Below, in pieces: positions 61,011 to 64,000 of a DNA stretch of 64,000 nt (positions within the stretch are counted from its first letter, which is position 1; each line of letters begins with the position of its first letter). The position numbers and the translations under genes are program-made. This stretch comes from Halorussus marinus (GTDB taxonomy: Archaea > Halobacteriota > Halobacteria > Halobacteriales > Haladaptataceae): contig NZ_SBIV01000010.1 in the NCBI RefSeq assembly GCF_004765795.1, positions 1-64,000 on the forward strand. Direction: 5' to 3'. The notes beneath the pieces are model-generated. The model was not told the origin of the DNA. It was given only the letters and a program-made list of their open reading frames with translations, and did no database searches.

Positions 61011-62759
61011 CTACTGGTCTGGGGTCGGGGCGTCCAGTTCGCCGAACGCGAGGTCGCCGGATCGGAGGTCCGCGAGCAGGTCGGGCAGATCGTCGACCGC
61101 GACCCGGACCTGCTCGGTCGAGTCCCGCTCGCGGAGGGTGACGGTGTCGTCGTCCAGGCTGTCGTAGTCGACCGTCACGCAGAACGGCGTGCCGACCTCG
61201 TCTTGGCGGCGGTAGCGACGGCCGATGTTACCGGAGTCGTCGTAGGTGACGTCGAAGCCGGCCGCCCGGAGGTCGGCGGTAACTTCGCGGGCGGTCTCGC
61301 CCATGCCGTCTTTGTCCATCAGCGGGAAGACGCCGACGAACGTGGGCGCGACCTCGGGTTCGAGCGCGAGCCGAGTCCGGGCCTCGCCCTCGATCTCGTC
61401 TTCCTCGTAGGCGTGGTCGAGGACGGTGTAGATGACGCGATCGACGCCGATCGACGGCTCGACGACATGGGGCAGGACGTGCTCGCCGGTCTCTTTGATC
61501 TCGTCGACGCTGAAGCCGGTCTTCTCGACCGGGATCGCGTGGGTCTCGCCGTCGACCTCGACGGTCACCGTCTCGGCGTCGAAGGCGGTTCGATCCCGCT
61601 CGGCGAGCGTCTCGAGGGCGTCGGCGACGTCGCCGGCCGCGCCGCCGAACTCCGGGCCGAGGTAGCTCATGTCGGGGTCGACGGTGGCGCGCTCGACGAC
61701 CGTCGGCTCGTCGTACTGCTTGAACACCGTGAAGTCGTCGTCCGAGTGGTCGTCGTGCTTGCTGAGGTCGTAGTCGCTCCGATAAGAGTAGCCCGAGATC
61801 TCGATCCAGTCGCCGTCGACCTCCGACTCGGCGTCCCAGCAGTCCGCCGAGTAGTGAGCGAGCTCGCCCGGGAGGTGCTGGCGGAACCGGAACCGATCCA
61901 TGTCGACGCCGATCGACTCGTACCACTGCTTGCCGACACCCAGATAGTAGGCGATCCACTCGTGGACGATGCCCTCGTCGACGGCCTCCCGGACCGTCTT
62001 GGTGAGGTACTCGCCGTCCTCGCGCTCCTGCTCGTCTGCGGGGTAGAGGGTGAGCTCCACGTCGGCGACCCGATCGAGCGGCGGCTCGTCGGCCTCGGGG
62101 TCGACGAAGTGTTCGAGCTCGGCCTGCGTAAACTCCCGGACCCGGATGATCGACTTCCGGGGGCTGATCTCGTTGCGATAGGCCTTGCCGATCTGGGTGA
62201 TGCCGAACGGGAGCTGGTTGCGGGCGTACTCGGCGAGCTGGGGGAACTCCACGAAGATGCCCTGTGCGGTCTCGGGGCGCAGGTAACCCGGCGAGGAGCT
62301 ACCCGGACCGATGTTGGTCTCGAACATGAGATTGAACTCCTCGACCGACTGGCCCGCCAGTTCGGCGTCGCAGTTCGGACACCGCAGGTCGTGGTCGGCG
62401 ATGAGCGTCTCGACCTCCGGGATCGGGATGCTCTCGGCCTCCTCGATCTCGGTGTTGTCCTCGACGAGGTGGTCGGCGCGGTGGCTCTCGCCGCACTCGG
62501 GGCACTCGACGAGCATGTCGTCGAAGCCGTCGAGGTGGCCCGACGCCTCGAAGACGGGCTCGGGCAGTACGGTCGGCGCGTCGATCTCGCGGTGGCCCTC
62601 TCGCACCTGGAAACGCTCGCGCCACGCGTCCTCGACGTTCTGCTTGAGCGTCGCGCCCTCCGGGCCGTAGGTGTAAAAGCCCGAGACCCCGCCGTAGGCG
62701 CCGGCCGACTGGAAGAAGTACCCCCGGCGCTTGGCTAGCTCCACCAGGTCCCGACTCAT
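61011..62759 (-). CDS. glyS: Glycyl-tRNA synthetase
   Basis: A 582-residue class IIa synthetase of the dimeric archaeal/eukaryotic type. Landmarks are ELAKRRGYFFQSAGAYGGVSGFYTYGPEG at the start, zinc-ribbon pairs CPEC and CPNC (about 87-130), RPETAQGIFVEF, motif 2 AYRNEISPRKSIIRVREFTQAELE, motif 3 around PSIGVDRVIYTVLDHAYEE, and the anticodon-binding domain from about 475. I chose the ATG at 62759; its first bases overlap the stop of the CBS gene upstream. Confidence 0.96.
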   Translation of the reverse strand: MSRDLVELAKRRGYFFQSAGAYGGVSGFYTYGPEGATLKQNVEDAWRERFQVREGHREIDAPTVLPEPVFEASGHLDGFDDMLVECPECGESHRADHLVEDNTEIEEAESIPIPEVETLIADHDLRCPNCDAELAGQSVEEFNLMFETNIGPGSSSPGYLRPETAQGIFVEFPQLAEYARNQLPFGITQIGKAYRNEISPRKSIIRVREFTQAELEHFVDPEADEPPLDRVADVELTLYPADEQEREDGEYLTKTVREAVDEGIVHEWIAYYLGVGKQWYESIGVDMDRFRFRQHLPGELAHYSADCWDAESEVDGDWIEISGYSYRSDYDLSKHDDHSDDDFTVFKQYDEPTVVERATVDPDMSYLGPEFGGAAGDVADALETLAERDRTAFDAETVTVEVDGETHAIPVEKTGFSVDEIKETGEHVLPHVVEPSIGVDRVIYTVLDHAYEEDEIEGEARTRLALEPEVAPTFVGVFPLMDKDGMGETAREVTADLRAAGFDVTYDDSGNIGRRYRRQDEVGTPFCVTVDYDSLDDDTVTLRERDSTEQVRVAVDDLPDLLADLRSGDLAFGELDAPTPDQ

Positions 62760-63604
62760 CGCAGCGCCTCCAGCAGATTGATGTCCCGGACGATGCCGGT
62801 GAGCTCGTCGCCGCTCACCAGCGGGATCTGCTCGATGTCGTTGCGGAGCATCATCTGGGCGGCCTCCTTGGCGGTCTTGGTGCCCGAGACGGTCACCACG
62901 TCCGCGGTCATGAACTCCGCGACCGGCGCGGCCGGGATCTCGACGTTCCGGGTCGGGAGGTAGCGCTTGCCGACCGCCTTGATCGACTCCCACTTCCAGT
63001 CGTCGTCGTCGTCGGCGATCGAGTCGCCGGTGTCGGCCTCGCCCTCGACCACGCGGGCCACGTCGATGATGTCGACCTCGGTCAGCACGCCGTCCATCTC
63101 GCCCGCGTCGTCGAGCACGACGGCGTACGGGAGGTTGGCGTAGTAGAGTTCGCGCTCGGCGACCGTCAGCGGCACCTGATCGTGGGTGGTGTTGACGTCG
63201 CGGGCCGCGAGGTCGCCGACCGCGGTGGACCCCTCGGCGTCGCCGTCGGCGATCGCCCGGATCACGTCGGTGACGGTGACGATCCCCTCGAGCCGACCGT
63301 CGACCACCGGGACCCGGCGGGTCCCCGATTCGACCATCAGGGACGCCGCCTCCTCGATGGTCGCGTCCTGCGTCGTGGACGGGACCTCCCGCATCAACAG
63401 CGCGAGCTGGTCCTCGTCGGGGTTCTCGATGAGGTCGTCTCGGGAGATGAGTCCGCGGAACTGCTCGCCCTCGTCGGTGTGTTTGATCACGGGAACAGAC
63501 GAGAACGACCGTTCCTGCAGGTATTCGAGCACGTCGTCGCGGGTGCCCGGAAGTTCGACAGTGACGACATCCGAGCGGGGCGTCATGGCTTCGCCGACGT
63601 TCAT
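62756..63604 (-). CDS. Four-CBS-domain protein coupled to glyS
   Basis: A 282-residue soluble protein with four CBS domains, near residues 5-60, 72-125, 140-192 and 228-282. Typical motifs are MTPRSDVVTVELPGTRDDVLEYL, VESGTRRVPVVDGRLEGIVTVTDVIRA and LRNDIEQIPLVSGDELTGIVRDINLL. Tandem CBS pairs bind adenine nucleotides and sense energy state. No catalytic domain is attached. Its stop overlaps the glyS start by four bases, so the two are co-translated. Whether it regulates the synthetase is unknown. Confidence 0.9.
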   Translation of the reverse strand: MNVGEAMTPRSDVVTVELPGTRDDVLEYLQERSFSSVPVIKHTDEGEQFRGLISRDDLIENPDEDQLALLMREVPSTTQDATIEEAASLMVESGTRRVPVVDGRLEGIVTVTDVIRAIADGDAEGSTAVGDLAARDVNTTHDQVPLTVAERELYYANLPYAVVLDDAGEMDGVLTEVDIIDVARVVEGEADTGDSIADDDDDWKWESIKAVGKRYLPTRNVEIPAAPVAEFMTADVVTVSGTKTAKEAAQMMLRNDIEQIPLVSGDELTGIVRDINLLEALR

Positions 63605-63705
63605 GTTCGCCGCGTACGGGTTGGGCCTTCTTGTAGTCTACGAACACGAGAGCGCCTCGACGCGCTCGCTCGGCGGGGCGGCTCGCGGAGAAACTGGGAG
63701 ACAGG

Positions 63706-64000
63706 TCACTCGTCGTCGGACGAATCGGCGCCGAAGTCGACCTCGTAGTCCTCGTAGCGGTGGGGGTTCGGGAAGAAGTGTTCGACCTCGTCGTGGCGGA
63801 ACGACGCGAGGTGGGTCTTGTCGAGCTTCTGGAGGTGGGTGTACATATCTTCTTCTTCGAGCGCGGTCTTGACCAGCCCCGGCGCGTGGCGCAGTTCGAA
63901 GTTGCCCGCGATCAGGATGGCCTGCTCGGTTTCGGGATCGAGCAGTTGGGTCACCATGAACACTCGGCCCTGCATCTCTTTGCGGAACACCCGGTACTGC
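63706..64000 (-). CDS. Conserved haloarchaeal protein, C-terminal part (cut by window edge)
   Basis: The frame stays open to the end of the window, reading QYRVFRKEMQGRVFMVTQLLDP at its start, so the gene probably begins outside. The visible 97 residues include AILIAGNFELRHAPGLVKTALEEEDMYTHLQKLDKTHLASF and an acidic end. An internal ATG or GTG start cannot be excluded. No catalytic motif is seen and I do not recognise the family. Confidence 0.65.
   Translation of the reverse strand, partial: QYRVFRKEMQGRVFMVTQLLDPETEQAILIAGNFELRHAPGLVKTALEEEDMYTHLQKLDKTHLASFRHDEVEHFFPNPHRYEDYEVDFGADSSDDE

Overview
The window is chromosomal DNA from a haloarchaeon (class Halobacteria). The evidence is high G+C with strong GC3 bias, very acidic proteins, TATA-type promoters with many apparently leaderless starts, an S-layer-type glycoprotein with the haloarchaeal signal peptide, lipobox lipoproteins, haloarchaeal forms of HemB, HemL, HemC, GlyS and malate dehydrogenase, and Hef. 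I cannot fix the genus. I found no rRNA, tRNA, CRISPR array or intact insertion sequence. About 64 protein genes are called; those at both window ends are cut.

Region 1 (1-6.4 kb) is cell surface and regulation: a truncated exported protein, a 1.6-kb-residue S-layer-like glycoprotein, two tandem paralogous winged-helix regulators and a small acidic protein, all on the minus strand. A 26-bp palindromic site (ATACT-N16-AGTAT with central TACnTAC) occurs in the promoters of both regulators and, in a degenerate form, in the glycoprotein promoter. It looks like the operator of an undescribed surface-layer regulon.

Region 2 (6.5-24.6 kb) holds an S9 peptidase, a TetR-MATE operon with a palindromic operator, a universal stress protein, uracil phosphoribosyltransferase, a Get3/ArsA ATPase, a CstA-type peptide transporter, a cupin pair, two surface lipoproteins (one with an HExxH motif), a Pit-type phosphate permease and a CorC/CNNM membrane protein.

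Region 3 (24.6-30.4 kb) holds glutaredoxin plus a cysteine-less peroxiredoxin-like protein, Sua5/YrdC, a stand-alone Cas4-like protein, a gene-free structured stretch that may be a small RNA, a conditioned-medium-induced-protein-4-like gene, and the bioY-bioM-bioN biotin ECF transporter behind a BirA-like operator.

Region 4 (30.4-44 kb) holds a membrane Fe-S oxidoreductase, DedA, and haem synthesis genes (hemB, hemL, hemC-hemD) interleaved with an ammonium transporter fused to a P-II domain and preceded by a 29-residue leader peptide gene.

Region 5 (44-57.8 kb) holds a metallophosphoesterase with an inserted membrane hairpin, a RecJ-like DHH protein, a decayed gene in an A+T-richer patch, a TetR-pirin pair, a NifU-like protein, a sulfatase-fold enzyme with Thr at the nucleophile position beside a YbhN-type membrane protein, PanE, an LLM-class oxidoreductase, malate dehydrogenase and zinc-ribbon proteins.

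Region 6 (57.9-64 kb) holds Hef helicase/nuclease, a dolichol-kinase-like protein, glycyl-tRNA synthetase coupled to a four-CBS protein, and a truncated conserved gene.
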